A stretch of 64,000 bases of DNA from Leptolyngbya boryana PCC 6306 (GCF_000353285.1 NZ_KB731324.1:886577-950576); one strand, 5' to 3'. Numbered from the stretch's first letter, positions 44,574 to 55,411 are shown. Program-made: numbers and translations. The notes: generated from the letters alone by a model not told the origin.

Positions 44574-45029
44574 ATGAACAGCATCATTCTGTTGGCGGAC
44601 ATTGTTCAAGAACCGCAACTGCGATACACCTCAGATAATCAAACCGCGATCGCTGAGATGCGTATCGAATTTTCTGGCTTGCGTCCTGAAGATCCGCCCA
44701 CCAAATTGAAAGCGGTCGGTTGGGGCAATTTGGCACAGGAAATTCAGGCAAATTATCACGAAGGCGATCGCGTGATTCTTGAAGGTCGGTTGACCATGAA
44801 TACCGTTGATCGTCCTGAAGGATTTAAAGAAAAGCAGGCTGAATTAACGATTCAGAAAATTTATGCATTGAATGGAGCTTCGCTATCGAGTTCTGTGACA
44901 GCGGCAGCGCCAGTTGCAACGCCGAGCGCACCTGCTCCCGTGGCAAGCGCGGCTCCGAAACGTGCGGCAAAAGCTCCAGCGGCTCCAGCATTAGAATCAC
45001 AGCCTGAATTAGACGACATTCCGTTCTAA
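44574..45029 (+). CDS. ssb: Single-stranded DNA-binding protein (cyanobacterial type)
   Basis: This 151-residue protein has an N-terminal OB fold (MNSIILLADIVQEPQLRYTS, 1-100), an Ala/Pro-rich linker, and the acidic tip LDDIPF that recruits replication and repair partners. The OB fold is of the divergent cyanobacterial kind (as in Synechocystis slr0925, from memory) rather than E. coli-like. It lies 29 bp before the epimerase gene. Confidence 0.88.
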   Translation: MNSIILLADIVQEPQLRYTSDNQTAIAEMRIEFSGLRPEDPPTKLKAVGWGNLAQEIQANYHEGDRVILEGRLTMNTVDRPEGFKEKQAELTIQKIYALNGASLSSSVTAAAPVATPSAPAPVASAAPKRAAKAPAAPALESQPELDDIPF

Positions 45030-45058
45030 GATAAAAGGCGGATTTTTAGGAGACAAGT

Positions 45059-46240
45059 ATGGAGCGCGATTTTCGGCAACTAGCAGACCTGTACAAAACT
45101 GCGCTCCTCGATAACGTGCTGCCATTTTGGGAACAGTACTCGATCGATACTGAATGCGGTGGCTACTTTACTTGTCTCGATCGCACTGGCAAGGTGTATG
45201 ACACCGATAAATTTATCTGGCTGCAAAATCGCCAAGTGTGGACATTCTCCATGCTCTGTAATCGTCTAGAAAAGCGCTCCAGTTGGCTCGACATTGCAGA
45301 ACATGGAGCAAAATTTTTAGCCAATCACGGGCGAGATCCGGAGGGAAATTGGTATTTCTCATTGAATCGATCGGGTCAACCTCTGATTCAGCCCTACAAC
45401 ATTTTTTCAGATTGCTTTGCGGCAATGGCGTTTAGTCAGTTCGCACTCGCATCGGGTCAAGATTGGGCGCGCGAGGTGGCACTTCAGGCGTATCAAAATG
45501 TGTTGCGCCGTCAAACCAATCCAAAAGGAAGTTACAACAAAGCTTATCCAGGAACGCGATCGCTCAAAGGCTTATCTGTTCCGATGATTCTCGCGAATCT
45601 CACTTTGGAAATGGAGTGGCTCCTTCCAAAAACAACGCTCGATCAAGTCCTCGAAGCAACAGTTCAAGAGGTCATGACCGACTTTCTAGACGAGAATCTC
45701 CTCTATGAAAACGTTGCGCCAGATGGTTCCCATATCGATTGCTTTGAAGGTCGCGTGATTAATCCCGGTCATGGGATTGAAGCGATGTGGTTCATGATGG
45801 ATATTGCCCATCGCAGCAATAATCTCAACTTGATCAATCAATGCATTGATGTGGTCATCCGTACTCTCAATTTTGCCTGGGATCAAAAGTACGGCGGAAT
45901 CTACTACTTTCTGGATGTAAAAGGTCATCCACCGCAGCAACTAGAGTGGGATCAGAAACTTTGGTGGGTTCATGTTGAGACACTCGTTGCGTTAGTCATG
46001 GGATACCGCTTGACTGGGCGTTCTGACTGTTGGAAGTGGTATCAGAAAGTCCATGACTATAGTTGGTCACATTTTGCCGATGCAGAGTATGGAGAATGGT
46101 TTGGCTATCTCGATCGACGAGGTGAAGTCTTACTCAATCTCAAAGGTGGCAAGTGGAAAGGATGTTTTCATATTCCACGATCGATGTATCTCTGCTGGCA
46201 AGAATTTGAAGCGTTGGATCAAGCTGAAAAATTCTCCTGA
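45059..46240 (+). CDS. AGE family sugar epimerase/isomerase
   Basis: This 393-residue (alpha/alpha)6-barrel protein is of the N-acylglucosamine 2-epimerase family. Landmarks are [38 protein letters not shown], the catalytic-site His in [16 protein letters not shown] and [14 protein letters not shown]. Family members interconvert GlcNAc/ManNAc, cellobiose or mannose/glucose; the exact substrate is not set by these motifs. AGGAG lies 6 nt before the ATG. The neighbour ssb is functionally unrelated. Confidence 0.88.
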   Translation: MERDFRQLADLYKTALLDNVLPFWEQYSIDTECGGYFTCLDRTGKVYDTDKFIWLQNRQVWTFSMLCNRLEKRSSWLDIAEHGAKFLANHGRDPEGNWYFSLNRSGQPLIQPYNIFSDCFAAMAFSQFALASGQDWAREVALQAYQNVLRRQTNPKGSYNKAYPGTRSLKGLSVPMILANLTLEMEWLLPKTTLDQVLEATVQEVMTDFLDENLLYENVAPDGSHIDCFEGRVINPGHGIEAMWFMMDIAHRSNNLNLINQCIDVVIRTLNFAWDQKYGGIYYFLDVKGHPPQQLEWDQKLWWVHVETLVALVMGYRLTGRSDCWKWYQKVHDYSWSHFADAEYGEWFGYLDRRGEVLLNLKGGKWKGCFHIPRSMYLCWQEFEALDQAEKFS

Positions 46241-46321
46241 ATTCGAGGATACTCAACCATGAGCTTGGTTACTAAATATGCAAATCAGTCAATCTTGATG
46301 CAACGGAATCACGTTAACTAT

Positions 46322-46370
46322 GGGCTGCTCAGGGGCACACTCTAAGTATTCTTAGATGCCCGCTAAGCCC
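46322..46370 (+). promoter_or_regulatory. Three-tier stem-loop in the leader of the MASE1 kinase gene
   Basis: Nested complementary segments are GGGCT/AGCCC (46322-46326, 46366-46370), GGGCA/TGCCC (46333-46337, 46357-46361) and CTAAG/CTTAG (46342-46346, 46351-46355). It lies about 110 nt before the ATG. It contains GGGCACACTCTAAG, a near match to the leader 14-mer at 8606 and 14810. I recognise no known riboswitch. Confidence 0.45.
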
Positions 46371-46477
46371 CAGGGGCGTAGATAACGAAATCATGAGCTT
46401 GTTCAATAGATTTTTCGTTGCCTCTTGTAGTACAGGGTCCTGCTTGGCGACCAGAAGACCCTACCCACAAGAGAGTT

Positions 46478-48949
46478 ATGCAACAGAGTGTTCCACGAAG
46501 AAAGTTTCTACCTGTTTTGAACTGGACTGTTTTTCTTGTAGCCCTGGCTCTCGGCCCAATTCACTACGGTCTGGTTAAATTGGGTGGAGCGTTGTCCTAC
46601 CAAGGGGCATACACAGCACTCTGGCCGTCTTCTGGTGTTTTTCTGATTGCAGTTTTACTGCTAGGTTATCGAATTTGGCCTGCTTTGTTACTGATAGACT
46701 GGCTTTGCAATTGTTTACTTTTCTATCCTGATAATCCGCTGCTGAGTGCGATCACTGCCACAGGCGACCTCTCTGATGCCTTGGTGACGGCATTTTTGAT
46801 TCGCAAGTTTATCAGACGCGAAAATCCTCTGGAGCGATCGCACGACATTTTCCGATTTGTGTTGCTGTTAATGGTGAACCCAGTCCTAAGTTCCACCATT
46901 GCTACGGGAGCATTATGTTTTTACGGAATCACACCGTGGACAGATTTTCTGTTTACTTGGCGAACCTGGTACATGGCTGTATTCGCTGGGATGTTGATTA
47001 TTGCTCCAGTTGGCTTGTCCTGGTTCTATTCTTTCAAATCGTGGGGAAGTTTTAAGGGAGCTTATGCCGCAACAGTAACTAGAGTCACTCGCAGCCAAAA
47101 ACAAAAGCTGATTGAATTTACCTTCCTGTTACTTCTATCCGTTGCCGTGAGTCGAGTTGCTTTTTGGGGAGGCTATCCAATCGAATATATGATGATTCCC
47201 CTTCTAATTTGGGCAGCCTTTCGGTTTGAACCACGGGAAGCAACTCTTTTAGTACTCGTCGTTTCTGTTATTTCAACGTTTGGAACTGCTCGTGGATTTG
47301 GCTCTTTTGCTAGAGAATCTGTTACACAATCCCTGAGTCTTCTACAATCTTTTATCTGTGTTCTTTCCGTCACAACCTTGGTTTTGTGTGCTGTACTCGC
47401 AGAAAACCGCAGAGCTAATATTCAATTACAGCAAGCCAACGATGACCTAGAACTTCGAGTCGAAGAAAGAACGATGGAGTTAAAGGAGGCCAAACTCCTT
47501 GCCGATCGCGCGAATCAGGCTAAGAGCGAGTTTTTGGCCAATATGAGCCATGAGCTGCGTACCCCGCTCAACGGTATTCTGGGCTATGCTCAAATTCTCC
47601 GGGCTAAACACTCAAATCATACGGATCATAAAGCGATCGAAACCATTTACCAGTGTGGTTCCTATTTATTGGTGTTAATCAACGATATTCTTGATCTCTC
47701 CAAAATCGAAGCCAGAAAAATGGAGCTTTTCCCAAAAGATTTGCATTTTCCATCTTTTTTGGAAGGGGTGATTGAGATTTGTCGGATCAAGGCAGAGCAA
47801 AAAGGGATTACGTTTTCCTATCAACCTGACATTCATCTCCCTAATGGAATTCATGCGGATGAGAAACGGTTGCGTCAGGTTTTGATTAATTTGTTGAGCA
47901 ACGCAATTAAATTCACAGACCAAGGGGAGGTTAGCTTTACCGTCCAAGTTGAGCATGGGATCAATTCAGCGATTTGGCAGGAAGCTGAAGATCACCCTCG
48001 CAAACGACTCAAAATTCGCTTCCAGGTCAAAGATACCGGGGTAGGAATGTCTCCTGAGCAGTTAGAAAAGATCTTTTTGCCGTTTGAGCAGGTTGGCAGT
48101 TCTGCGAAGCAAAGTGAAGGAACAGGGCTGGGATTAGCGATTAGCAAAAAAATTGTAAACCTGATGGAAAGCACGATCGAAGTGCAGAGCGAGCCTGGAA
48201 AAGGCAGCACTTTCTGGTTCGAGGTCGTGTTACCCGAAGCGCTGGAATGGAGAAATACGTCTAGAACAACACAGTTTGGAGAGATTAAGGGATTTGAAGG
48301 AAAGACACAGAAGATATTAGTCGTAGATGATCGCTGGGAGAATCGCTCAGTCATCCGACATTTGTTGGAGCCAATTGGATTTGAAGTTTTTGAGGCAAAT
48401 CATGGCGAGGAGGGTTTGGCGATCGCTACTCAAATTCACCCTGATTTAATCATTTCAGATTTAGCGATGCCCATTATGGACGGATGGACTATGGTGAAAT
48501 GCCTCCGCCAGTCTGCTGAATTGCAAAATACCATCGTCATTGCATCATCTGCCAGTGTTTTTGATTTTGATCGTCAGGAAGCGATCGATGCAGGCTGTGA
48601 TAATTTCCTACCCAAGCCTGTACAAGCTGATGAATTACTCAGGCAACTGCAACAACTGCTCCATCTGCAATGGATTTATCAACCCGCTGATCAAATTTCT
48701 GAGATAGCAGCTCAACCCGCTGAAACAGAACTGATCATTCCACCTGCTGCCGAACTCGAAGACCTTTATGAAGCTGTGAAACGATGTCGGGTCGTCACGA
48801 TTCAAGCAGAGGCTCAACGATTGCAGCAAATAAATCCTCAATATAGTGCTTTTGCCAGTAAAGTTTTAGCCCTCGTAGATGAATTTGAGATTGATGCGAT
48901 CGCTCAATTGATGCAGCCCACTCTGATCCATAACAGTTTAGAACCATGA
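46478..48949 (+). CDS. MASE1 hybrid sensor histidine kinase
   Basis: This 823-residue protein has an N-terminal MASE1 sensor of about eight membrane helices ([21 protein letters not shown] is its core, split as [10 protein letters not shown] and [10 protein letters not shown]), a coiled coil, HisKA with the phospho-His in [13 protein letters not shown] (His358), HATPase with [11 protein letters not shown] and [10 protein letters not shown], and a receiver with [13 protein letters not shown] and [14 protein letters not shown] short C-terminal extension may be a helical HPt-like remnant but lacks a clear phospho-His. The ATG at 46478 has GAGAG just upstream; an in-frame TTG at 46418 is less likely. 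It overlaps the next gene by 4 nt. Confidence 0.9.
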   Translation: MQQSVPRRKFLPVLNWTVFLVALALGPIHYGLVKLGGALSYQGAYTALWPSSGVFLIAVLLLGYRIWPALLLIDWLCNCLLFYPDNPLLSAITATGDLSDALVTAFLIRKFIRRENPLERSHDIFRFVLLLMVNPVLSSTIATGALCFYGITPWTDFLFTWRTWYMAVFAGMLIIAPVGLSWFYSFKSWGSFKGAYAATVTRVTRSQKQKLIEFTFLLLLSVAVSRVAFWGGYPIEYMMIPLLIWAAFRFEPREATLLVLVVSVISTFGTARGFGSFARESVTQSLSLLQSFICVLSVTTLVLCAVLAENRRANIQLQQANDDLELRVEERTMELKEAKLLADRANQAKSEFLANMSHELRTPLNGILGYAQILRAKHSNHTDHKAIETIYQCGSYLLVLINDILDLSKIEARKMELFPKDLHFPSFLEGVIEICRIKAEQKGITFSYQPDIHLPNGIHADEKRLRQVLINLLSNAIKFTDQGEVSFTVQVEHGINSAIWQEAEDHPRKRLKIRFQVKDTGVGMSPEQLEKIFLPFEQVGSSAKQSEGTGLGLAISKKIVNLMESTIEVQSEPGKGSTFWFEVVLPEALEWRNTSRTTQFGEIKGFEGKTQKILVVDDRWENRSVIRHLLEPIGFEVFEANHGEEGLAIATQIHPDLIISDLAMPIMDGWTMVKCLRQSAELQNTIVIASSASVFDFDRQEAIDAGCDNFLPKPVQADELLRQLQQLLHLQWIYQPADQISEIAAQPAETELIIPPAAELEDLYEAVKRCRVVTIQAEAQRLQQINPQYSAFASKVLALVDEFEIDAIAQLMQPTLIHNSLEP

Positions 48950-50307
48950 ATATGACAGCTTCAAATTCCATATTGATCGTCGATGATACTCCCAACAACA
49001 TCAAAATCTTGCTGGATGTTCTCAATAATGTAGGGTACGAAGTTTCTGTAGCTAAAAGTGGTGAAATCGCCCTTGAGAAGCTACCTTTCATCCAGCCAGA
49101 TTTGATTCTACTGGATGTGATGATGCCTGGAATTGATGGGTTTGAAACTTGCCGCTGCCTCAAAGCGGATGAGAACACCAAAAATATTCCTGTTATTTTT
49201 ATGACAGCCCTTTCAGATTCTGTAAACAAACTTGCAGGATTACGGATGGGAGCAGTTGACTACATCACAAAACCAATAGAAATCGAAGAGGTTTTAGCCC
49301 GCATCAATATTCAATTGAAGCTTAAAAATACACAGCAAGCATTGATCAATGAGATTGAAGAACGACGGCAAACAGAGGCAAAATTAAAAGAAGCTTTACT
49401 CGATCTAAGACACACTCAAACGCAGCTAGTTCAAGCTGAAAAAATGTCGAGTTTGGGGCGACTTGTTGCTGGAATTGCCCATGAAATCAATAACCCAATT
49501 AGCTTCATTTACGGCAATCTCCGTCATACTCATCAGTATGCTCAAGAACTAATTGAACTCTTACAACTTTATCAACGAAAGTTTCCAACATCTGATAGCG
49601 AAATTCAAGCCAAAAGCGAAGAAGCCGATTTGGAATTCATGTTGAATGACTTTCCGAAGTTATTGGCTTCTATGAAAGTGGGAATAGAACGCATCCGAGA
49701 AATTGTTCTATCCTTGCGTGTTTTCTCGCGGTTAGATGAAGCAGGTTTGAAGGAAGTAGATATTCATCAAGGACTTGATAGTACGTTGACACTTTTGGAG
49801 CATCGGCTAAAAGCGAACTCACAAGCTTCTAATATTGAAGTGATTAAAGATTATGGAAACCTGCCCCTTGTGGAGTGCTATGCAGGTCAGCTTAACCAAG
49901 TATTTATGAATATTTTAAATAATGCGATTGATGCATTGTTGGAAGAACCTCAAAAACAGGCTATTCCAACCATTCGGATCTCTACACGTGTTACAGATGA
50001 TCAACATATCAGTATTCGGATTAAGGATAATGGTGCAGGTATAACAGTAGACATAATACAACAAATCTTTGATCCGTTTTTCACGACGAAGCCTGTTGGT
50101 GTTGGCACTGGCATGGGGTTGGCTATCAGCTATCAAATCGTCGTTGAGCGGCATCAAGGGATTTTGGAGTGCCGATCTCGACCGGGAGAAGGTACGGAGT
50201 TTTTAATTCAAATCCCTCTAAATCAAAAACCGATTCAGTCGCTCACTCAATTAAATATAGAATCTCAAAAAGCGATGGGTGAACTTATCGTTTCAGAACC
50301 CGTATAA
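48946..50307 (+). CDS. Response regulator-histidine kinase (REC-HisKA-HATPase)
   Basis: This 453-residue cytoplasmic protein has a receiver ([47 protein letters not shown]), a linker coiled coil, HisKA with phospho-His179 ([12 protein letters not shown]) and HATPase ([32 protein letters not shown]). It is translationally coupled (ATGA) to the MASE1 hybrid kinase, so the upstream receiver probably feeds a phosphorelay or switches this second kinase. The HEINNP type of H-box is common in cyanobacteria. No DNA-binding output is nearby. Confidence 0.92.
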   Translation: MNMTASNSILIVDDTPNNIKILLDVLNNVGYEVSVAKSGEIALEKLPFIQPDLILLDVMMPGIDGFETCRCLKADENTKNIPVIFMTALSDSVNKLAGLRMGAVDYITKPIEIEEVLARINIQLKLKNTQQALINEIEERRQTEAKLKEALLDLRHTQTQLVQAEKMSSLGRLVAGIAHEINNPISFIYGNLRHTHQYAQELIELLQLYQRKFPTSDSEIQAKSEEADLEFMLNDFPKLLASMKVGIERIREIVLSLRVFSRLDEAGLKEVDIHQGLDSTLTLLEHRLKANSQASNIEVIKDYGNLPLVECYAGQLNQVFMNILNNAIDALLEEPQKQAIPTIRISTRVTDDQHISIRIKDNGAGITVDIIQQIFDPFFTTKPVGVGTGMGLAISYQIVVERHQGILECRSRPGEGTEFLIQIPLNQKPIQSLTQLNIESQKAMGELIVSEPV

Positions 50308-50326
50308 TATCTTGCTTGTGGTAGCT

Positions 50327-50368
50327 CTAAGAGGGCGTTTTAAACATATAAAGTACCCTCTTAGGTGT
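50327..50368 (+). terminator. Probable terminator hairpin after the two-kinase operon
   Basis: CTAAGAGGG (50327-50335) and CCCTCTTAG (50356-50364) form a nine-pair stem with a 20-nt A/T-rich loop; the downstream run is only weakly T-rich (GTGTTGATTTTC). Confidence 0.55.
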
Positions 50369-50415
50369 TGATTTTCTAGATTTAGCGGCAAGCTAGCGGC
50401 TCAACTCGCAGAATA

Positions 50416-51744
50416 TCAACTCTTAGCTTTCTTCACCCAAAGCGATCGCGGAAGCAAATTATGAATCGTTCTTGCACCCGGTTCAAGTCGTCCGATTCGC
50501 GTGTCCATTGCTAGGCTTGCCAAGGCATAGCTATCAATTAAAGACAGCTTTTTCAGCTCTGCGATCCGTTCAATCATTTGCATTGCTGAACTATTCATCG
50601 CCGCCATTGCATCCGCATTCGTCGCTGTCGTCACATAGCTATCGCGAGTATCTTTCACCGCAGCAGGCGCAACTTTCGGAGTGGGCTGCTTGGGCAACAT
50701 ACAGTAAGTTCCTTTCACCTGATTCACGACTTCAGCCACATGACACATGCCATAATCCTGCATGTACTGCCGGGCTTCCTTGCTGCTCAAGCGCTTCCAC
50801 TCAGAGACAAATTTCACGGTCTCTTCTTCGAGTTTGTCGATCGCTTTGTTTAAATCGCGATCGTAGCCCATCGTGATCCAATGCGTCGGTGTCTCAATGC
50901 GAGGAAAACTCAACGGCATTTTTTTCATCACTTCAACCGTGATATTCAATTCACTAAAAGCCGTCTCGATCGCCGTTAAATTAATCTCTCCATTGCCTTG
51001 CGCTGCGTGAGAATCGCCCGACCATAACAATGCGCCATCGACAAATACAGGCAGATAAATCGTCGTGCCTTGCACAAGCTCTCGACAGTCCAAATTTCCT
51101 CCATAAGCACCTGGTGGAACCGTACTATATTGACCACTCTCAGCCCGTGCCACGCCAATAATTCCAGGAAATGGGCGGACTGGAAGTTCAATACCTGGAA
51201 GGAATTCAGTCATTCCACGACCCAAATCGAGATAGAAATGTTTGACTTGAGCTTGAGTAAACTTATCTGGAAATTGACCGAGTTTTAAATTGCCCGGTAA
51301 GTTCCAATTTGCCCCGTAGCTGCGAGGAACAATGCGGTTGATTTTAATCTTCAAAACATCGCCCGGCATTGCACCTTCAACGAAAATCGGCCCCGTAACC
51401 GAGTGAGGGCCTCGACCCGGAAAATCGACCCGAAGTTTGGTAATCGCTTCGATCGAGCTTCCTGGCAAAATCTGATTCAACGATGCCATCATCGTCTCCA
51501 TCACCACCGTATCCCCGGATTTGATGCGGGCACGAGGCGGTTCTGCATTGTTAAACCAACCCCATTGCACCGTTTCAGAATTTGCTGGAAGCAGATAAAC
51601 ACCGCCTTGATACTGACCCACATAGCCCTGTTGTAGAGCGTTGATTTCAGGGCGTTTAGAAGATTGAGCATTCACGTGAGGAAACATCGATACAGCAGTT
51701 GCAGTTGCAGCACTACCTAACAAAAAATCGCGACGCTTTGGCAT
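50416..51744 (-). CDS. Acetamidase/formamidase family protein with Tat signal
   Basis: This 442-residue protein begins MPKRRDFLLGSAATATAVSM, a twin-arginine (Tat) signal with RRDFL, so it is exported folded. The rest matches the FmdA/AmdA family: a GDTVVMETMMASLN block, GPHSVTGPIFVEGAMPGDVL, AGGNL-like GAYGGNLDCREL and GALLWSGDSHAAQGNGEINL with the metal-site Asp/His residues. The family hydrolyses short-chain amides to ammonia and acid. A periplasmic location suggests nitrogen scavenging. The ATG at 51744 is used; a TTG three codons upstream is in frame. Confidence 0.9.
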   Translation of the reverse strand: MPKRRDFLLGSAATATAVSMFPHVNAQSSKRPEINALQQGYVGQYQGGVYLLPANSETVQWGWFNNAEPPRARIKSGDTVVMETMMASLNQILPGSSIEAITKLRVDFPGRGPHSVTGPIFVEGAMPGDVLKIKINRIVPRSYGANWNLPGNLKLGQFPDKFTQAQVKHFYLDLGRGMTEFLPGIELPVRPFPGIIGVARAESGQYSTVPPGAYGGNLDCRELVQGTTIYLPVFVDGALLWSGDSHAAQGNGEINLTAIETAFSELNITVEVMKKMPLSFPRIETPTHWITMGYDRDLNKAIDKLEEETVKFVSEWKRLSSKEARQYMQDYGMCHVAEVVNQVKGTYCMLPKQPTPKVAPAAVKDTRDSYVTTATNADAMAAMNSSAMQMIERIAELKKLSLIDSYALASLAMDTRIGRLEPGARTIHNLLPRSLWVKKAKS

Positions 51745-51817
51745 ATCCAGCAATAAATCGTAGAGAAATCCGCCTTACATTATTTCCAGGATTAAGACAG
51801 AAAAAATGTATTAATAA

Positions 51818-51937
51818 TTACTGCAACCGAGGACACAATTTCATCTTACAGACAGGCGAGCCTTTTCCAGTTCCTCCAACAGCTTGGCTCGACGTTTCTC
51901 GCTGATAGGGCGGGCATCCGTCCTGTCCAGGTTTCAT
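51818..51937 (-). pseudogene. Possible gene remnant between amidase and msrB
   Basis: On the minus strand the stretch 51841-51933 reads NLDRTDARPISEKRRAKLLE and on to SVR then stop, a natural-looking basic amphipathic helix, but it begins right after a stop codon and has no start. An overlapping frame has an ATG at 51937 and 39 codons rich in Gly/Pro/Cys. Either could be a short gene; I favour a decayed fragment. Confidence 0.25.
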
Positions 51938-51997
51938 GCAGAGGAACCAGATTTGCTAGACTTACAGAAGAAAAGACACGTGAATTGAGACAGCATT

Positions 51998-52414
51998 GTG
52001 AACACTCAAAACAACTCATTTGAGATCAACAAAACGGAAGAAGAATGGAAAGCTTCTCTGACTCCAGAGCAGTTTCGGGTGTTGAGAAAGCATGGCACAG
52101 AACGAGCAGGAACCAGTCCTTTAGATAAGGAATACGGCAAAGGAACTTTTAAGTGCGCGGGCTGTGGAACGCCGCTATTTTCGTCTGAAACTAAGTTTAA
52201 TAGTGGAACGGGCTGGCCTAGCTTTTATGCGCCGCTCGAAAACGCGATCGAGGTGAGTATTGATCGATCGCTATTTATGACCCGTGTTGAGGTACATTGT
52301 GCAAAATGTGGCGGACATTTAGGACATGTATTTGAAGATGGGCCGCGCCCGACTGGACAGCGCTACTGCATGAACGGTGTCGCGTTAGAATTTGTGCCAG
52401 AAGGCGAATCTTAA
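51998..52414 (+). CDS. msrB: Peptide-methionine (R)-S-oxide reductase
   Basis: This 138-residue enzyme repairs oxidised methionine (R form) with thioredoxin. It has WKASLTPEQFRVLRKHGTE, the structural zinc cysteines CAGC and CAKC, NSGTGWPSFYAP, HCAKCGGHLGHVFEDGP and the catalytic Cys in RYCMNGVAL. The start is GTG 51998. It is not fused to msrA. It lies divergent from the amidase and convergent with the large exoprotein gene. Confidence 0.96.
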   Translation: MNTQNNSFEINKTEEEWKASLTPEQFRVLRKHGTERAGTSPLDKEYGKGTFKCAGCGTPLFSSETKFNSGTGWPSFYAPLENAIEVSIDRSLFMTRVEVHCAKCGGHLGHVFEDGPRPTGQRYCMNGVALEFVPEGES

Positions 52415-52468
52415 TGTGAGAAGTTGGAGTTTTCCAACCTCCAATTTCGGTTGGGTGGCTTATTCCTT

Positions 52469-52496
52469 AGTGCGATCGCAACTTCGAGATCGCACT
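52469..52496. terminator. Inverted repeat between msrB and the exoprotein gene
   Basis: AGTGCGATC and GATCGCACT (9 pairs, 10-nt loop) with a smaller hairpin GTTGGA/TCCAAC just before it. It lies between convergent stops, without a clear T-run. Confidence 0.5.
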
Positions 52497-52501
52497 CACA
52501 C

Positions 52502-55192
52502 TTAATATTTCTGGGGAGTCGCAGCACAGGTAGCACTTGAAAAAGTCTTTGCAGGTTGGGTTGCGACTATTTCGACCTTTCCAGTTTTGAGATTGCGATA
52601 CCAAGTTGTGGCTTCCATCAATGCGATTGGTTGAAGCATTGCCTCAGCGTTGTGCTTCGCGTTGATTGCCAGTCTTGGAAAATGAGACAAATCGCGGACA
52701 TCATTCCAAGTGCGATCGTGCCTTGTATCTTGCATCGGATTGATTGGAACTCCACCCCGTCCGGTGACGACGAAGCTGCTGCCTTGATTAGCAGCACAGG
52801 TTGCTGTGATTTGCTGAGTTGGATCGAGGATATCCGTAGACAGTTGAATCAGCCCAGAATTCGGATCAACCCCCGCATTGTTGACTTGAACCGTGCCATT
52901 GATGCCAAATTTCGAGCTTGCAGTAATGTCGTTCTCCGGCGTTAAGCGATCGCGATATTGCAGTCCAAGAATGTTCTGAGTTGTGATTTGAATATTTCCG
53001 CCACGTCCTTGCTCAGCGTTTGCCACGATGTCACTATTGCCCAGACCCAAAATATTTGGGGCATTGATGGCAATATTGCCGCCTGTAGAAAGCCCTGTCG
53101 CACTCGTAATGATCTTACTATTCTGTCTGAGCAAGAGTAATTCTCTTGCCTGAAGTTGAATATTCCCTTGATTTCCCCCGTTCACTTCTGCCTGAAGATT
53201 TGCCCCATTTTTGAGCAGAATACTACCTGCACTGAGATTCAGGTTACCTGCATCTCCTGTGCCGCGATTGCTGACCGATAGTTCTGCACCGTCTACTCGG
53301 ATTATGTCTGCTTGGAGATTGACTGAACCAGCAGCAGAGGAACCAGCCGCTGCAGAAGAAATTGTACTCAGTAAGATACGCCCATCAGATAAAGGTTGAG
53401 AGACCCCTTGAACATCAATGTTTTTCGCTTGGAGGATAATGCTGCCCGCAGCTCCTTGCCCTTCTGCTGCACTAGTGATTTGTCCGCCATTGAGGACTCG
53501 CAAGTTGTCTGCAGTGAGGTTGATAGTTCCACCTGATCCCACCGCACCATTGCCTAGCGACGCTGTAATACCAGTCAAACTTCTACTAAAGCCATCAATC
53601 TTGACATCGCTAACCTGCACATCCTTGGCTCGAATCGTAATACTGCCTGCTGTGCCTTGTGCCCCCGGTCTTGGTCCAAAGAATGTGTTACTCGCTCCTG
53701 CCAATTCACTAGTAATCGATCCACCATTGGCTAGGATCAAACTTCCTGTCTCGATCGTAATCTGCCCACTTTGTCCTCTTGCTCCTGCTTCGATCGAAGC
53801 GAGTACAGCACTAGTAATTCCGCCATTCGGGTTTATCCCTCGAATTTCAAGGCTCTCCGCAGCCCGAATTGAGACTTCTCCTGCAGTGCCATTCCCGCCC
53901 AACAAACTGCTACTGATGCGACTCCCATCAAGCACGCGAACTCGTTGGGCATCCACTGAAACTCGTCCACTCTGATTATTGTTTCTAGCCGTAATCAATG
54001 TGCCAATTGAATTAACGATACTTAACGAAAAAGCTGTTTCATATCCCACTAAATCGACATCAGTAGCATGAATTGAAATATCTCCCGTTCTAGAGTTATT
54101 ACCAGAAGTCGAGGACTGAAGCCAAGCACCATTGGCTAAGCGTAAGCGTAGGGTGTCGATCTTGATATCGCCTGCTCGACCAGTCATGGGTGGTCCTGGT
54201 GGTGCCAAAAAGCTAAATTGATTGCCCACCGAGGTGTTGATGCCTGATAAAAGAAGTTGTCCAGGAGAAGACATCCCTAGAAGGTCAACAAATTCTGTCG
54301 TCTGAATCGTGATGCCCTTACCTTGTCCAGCCGAGGTTGTGGAACTCATATTCGACCCATCCTGTAAGGTCAATCCCCGACCTCGAACATGGATTGCTCC
54401 ACCATTTACTCCTCCTGCATCAATGCGTGAACTTTGCCGCAACGAAATATTGCCCCAGTTCGCCTCTGCTGTAGAACTGTTCAGTTGCCAGGGTTGCTTG
54501 TTCATAGCAATTTGAGCATTTTGTGCTGCCCACAGTTCAACTTGTCCATCTGGAGCTTTTAATGTCGCACCCGTCAGGTCGATTTGACTCCCTGCTAGGG
54601 CAAGAGTTCGTCCAGTCTGAACCTGTAAGCCTGACGCTGGATTCTGAGGTTGTCCTTGCACTTGAATCAATCCGGCATTAGCTCCTAATTGCAATCCAAC
54701 TGGCACGCTGATCGTAAGTAAAGGCGGCTCTGTTGGATTAGTCACGTGGAACTTCATCCCATCTGCAAAGAAGATGCTATCCGCTGTCGTCGCAGTAAAA
54801 GAGCCACTGATATTCAGGGAAGCGTTAGAACCAAAGAGAATTCCGGCAGGATTAATCAGAAATAAATTCACAGCATTGCTGTTGTTGATGGTGCGAATCA
54901 CGCCATCAATATTTGAGACACTTCCCCCGGTCACGCGACTGAAGATGGTAGAAATGTTAGGCGTATTCATTAGGTCGAAAGGTGCAGAGCCACCTGTGGG
55001 AATTGAAAACTCGCGGAAGCTGTGGAAGAGATTGCTGCCTGCTGCGCTGCCGTTGGTTATGGTAAAAGCGTTGCCTGATCGATCCACCTTGCTACTCAGT
55101 GTGTTATCCGGTATAATTTGCTGGGCTTCGGCCTGATTTACGAACGTTAACCAACTGCCGAAGAGTCCAAGGAAAATCAGCAATCTCAGCAT
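52502..55192 (-). CDS. Large secreted beta-helix protein with haemagglutinin-type TPS domain
   Basis: This 896-residue protein has a signal peptide (LLIFLGLFGSWLTFVNQAEA), then the two-partner-secretion domain of filamentous haemagglutinins (IIPDNTLSSKVDRSGNAF, FHSFREFSIPTGG, SNAVNLFLINPAGILFGSNA), followed by about 600 residues of Gly/Asn/Ser-rich beta-helix repeats. Recurring cores are AGNINL, GGxIxI and AxxVxV. It should be exported through a TpsB/ShlB outer-membrane pore, which is not in the window, and act in adhesion or surface cover. The C-terminal 100 residues (QDTRHDRTWNDVRDL) leave the repeat pattern. The length is usual for cyanobacterial members. Confidence 0.9.
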   Translation of the reverse strand: MLRLLIFLGLFGSWLTFVNQAEAQQIIPDNTLSSKVDRSGNAFTITNGSAAGSNLFHSFREFSIPTGGSAPFDLMNTPNISTIFSRVTGGSVSNIDGVIRTINNSNAVNLFLINPAGILFGSNASLNISGSFTATTADSIFFADGMKFHVTNPTEPPLLTISVPVGLQLGANAGLIQVQGQPQNPASGLQVQTGRTLALAGSQIDLTGATLKAPDGQVELWAAQNAQIAMNKQPWQLNSSTAEANWGNISLRQSSRIDAGGVNGGAIHVRGRGLTLQDGSNMSSTTSAGQGKGITIQTTEFVDLLGMSSPGQLLLSGINTSVGNQFSFLAPPGPPMTGRAGDIKIDTLRLRLANGAWLQSSTSGNNSRTGDISIHATDVDLVGYETAFSLSIVNSIGTLITARNNNQSGRVSVDAQRVRVLDGSRISSSLLGGNGTAGEVSIRAAESLEIRGINPNGGITSAVLASIEAGARGQSGQITIETGSLILANGGSITSELAGASNTFFGPRPGAQGTAGSITIRAKDVQVSDVKIDGFSRSLTGITASLGNGAVGSGGTINLTADNLRVLNGGQITSAAEGQGAAGSIILQAKNIDVQGVSQPLSDGRILLSTISSAAAGSSAAGSVNLQADIIRVDGAELSVSNRGTGDAGNLNLSAGSILLKNGANLQAEVNGGNQGNIQLQARELLLLRQNSKIITSATGLSTGGNIAINAPNILGLGNSDIVANAEQGRGGNIQITTQNILGLQYRDRLTPENDITASSKFGINGTVQVNNAGVDPNSGLIQLSTDILDPTQQITATCAANQGSSFVVTGRGGVPINPMQDTRHDRTWNDVRDLSHFPRLAINAKHNAEAMLQPIALMEATTWYRNLKTGKVEIVATQPAKTFSSATCAATPQKY

Positions 55193-55411
55193 GTTTTTTC
55201 TCTCGTATGGGGATTAAGCTCAATATGCCCCCATTGAAGCTAAAATTTCTATGATTGAATTCAAAGCACGAGTGATAGTTGTACCGATTTTTTAGTGAAA
55301 ACTACCATTTTTGCGACACAATCCCAACTTTTGAAATTTCTCTATCCCAGGCTAGATGCATCAACTTGAGTCATACTTGACAATTAACCAGCTTGCTCGG
55401 AAACAATTGCA

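Noticed and set aside
46322-46370. A known riboswitch (c-di-GMP-I, cobalamin or glutamine type)
   Set aside because: The conserved core sequences of these classes are not visible; only nested stems are seen.
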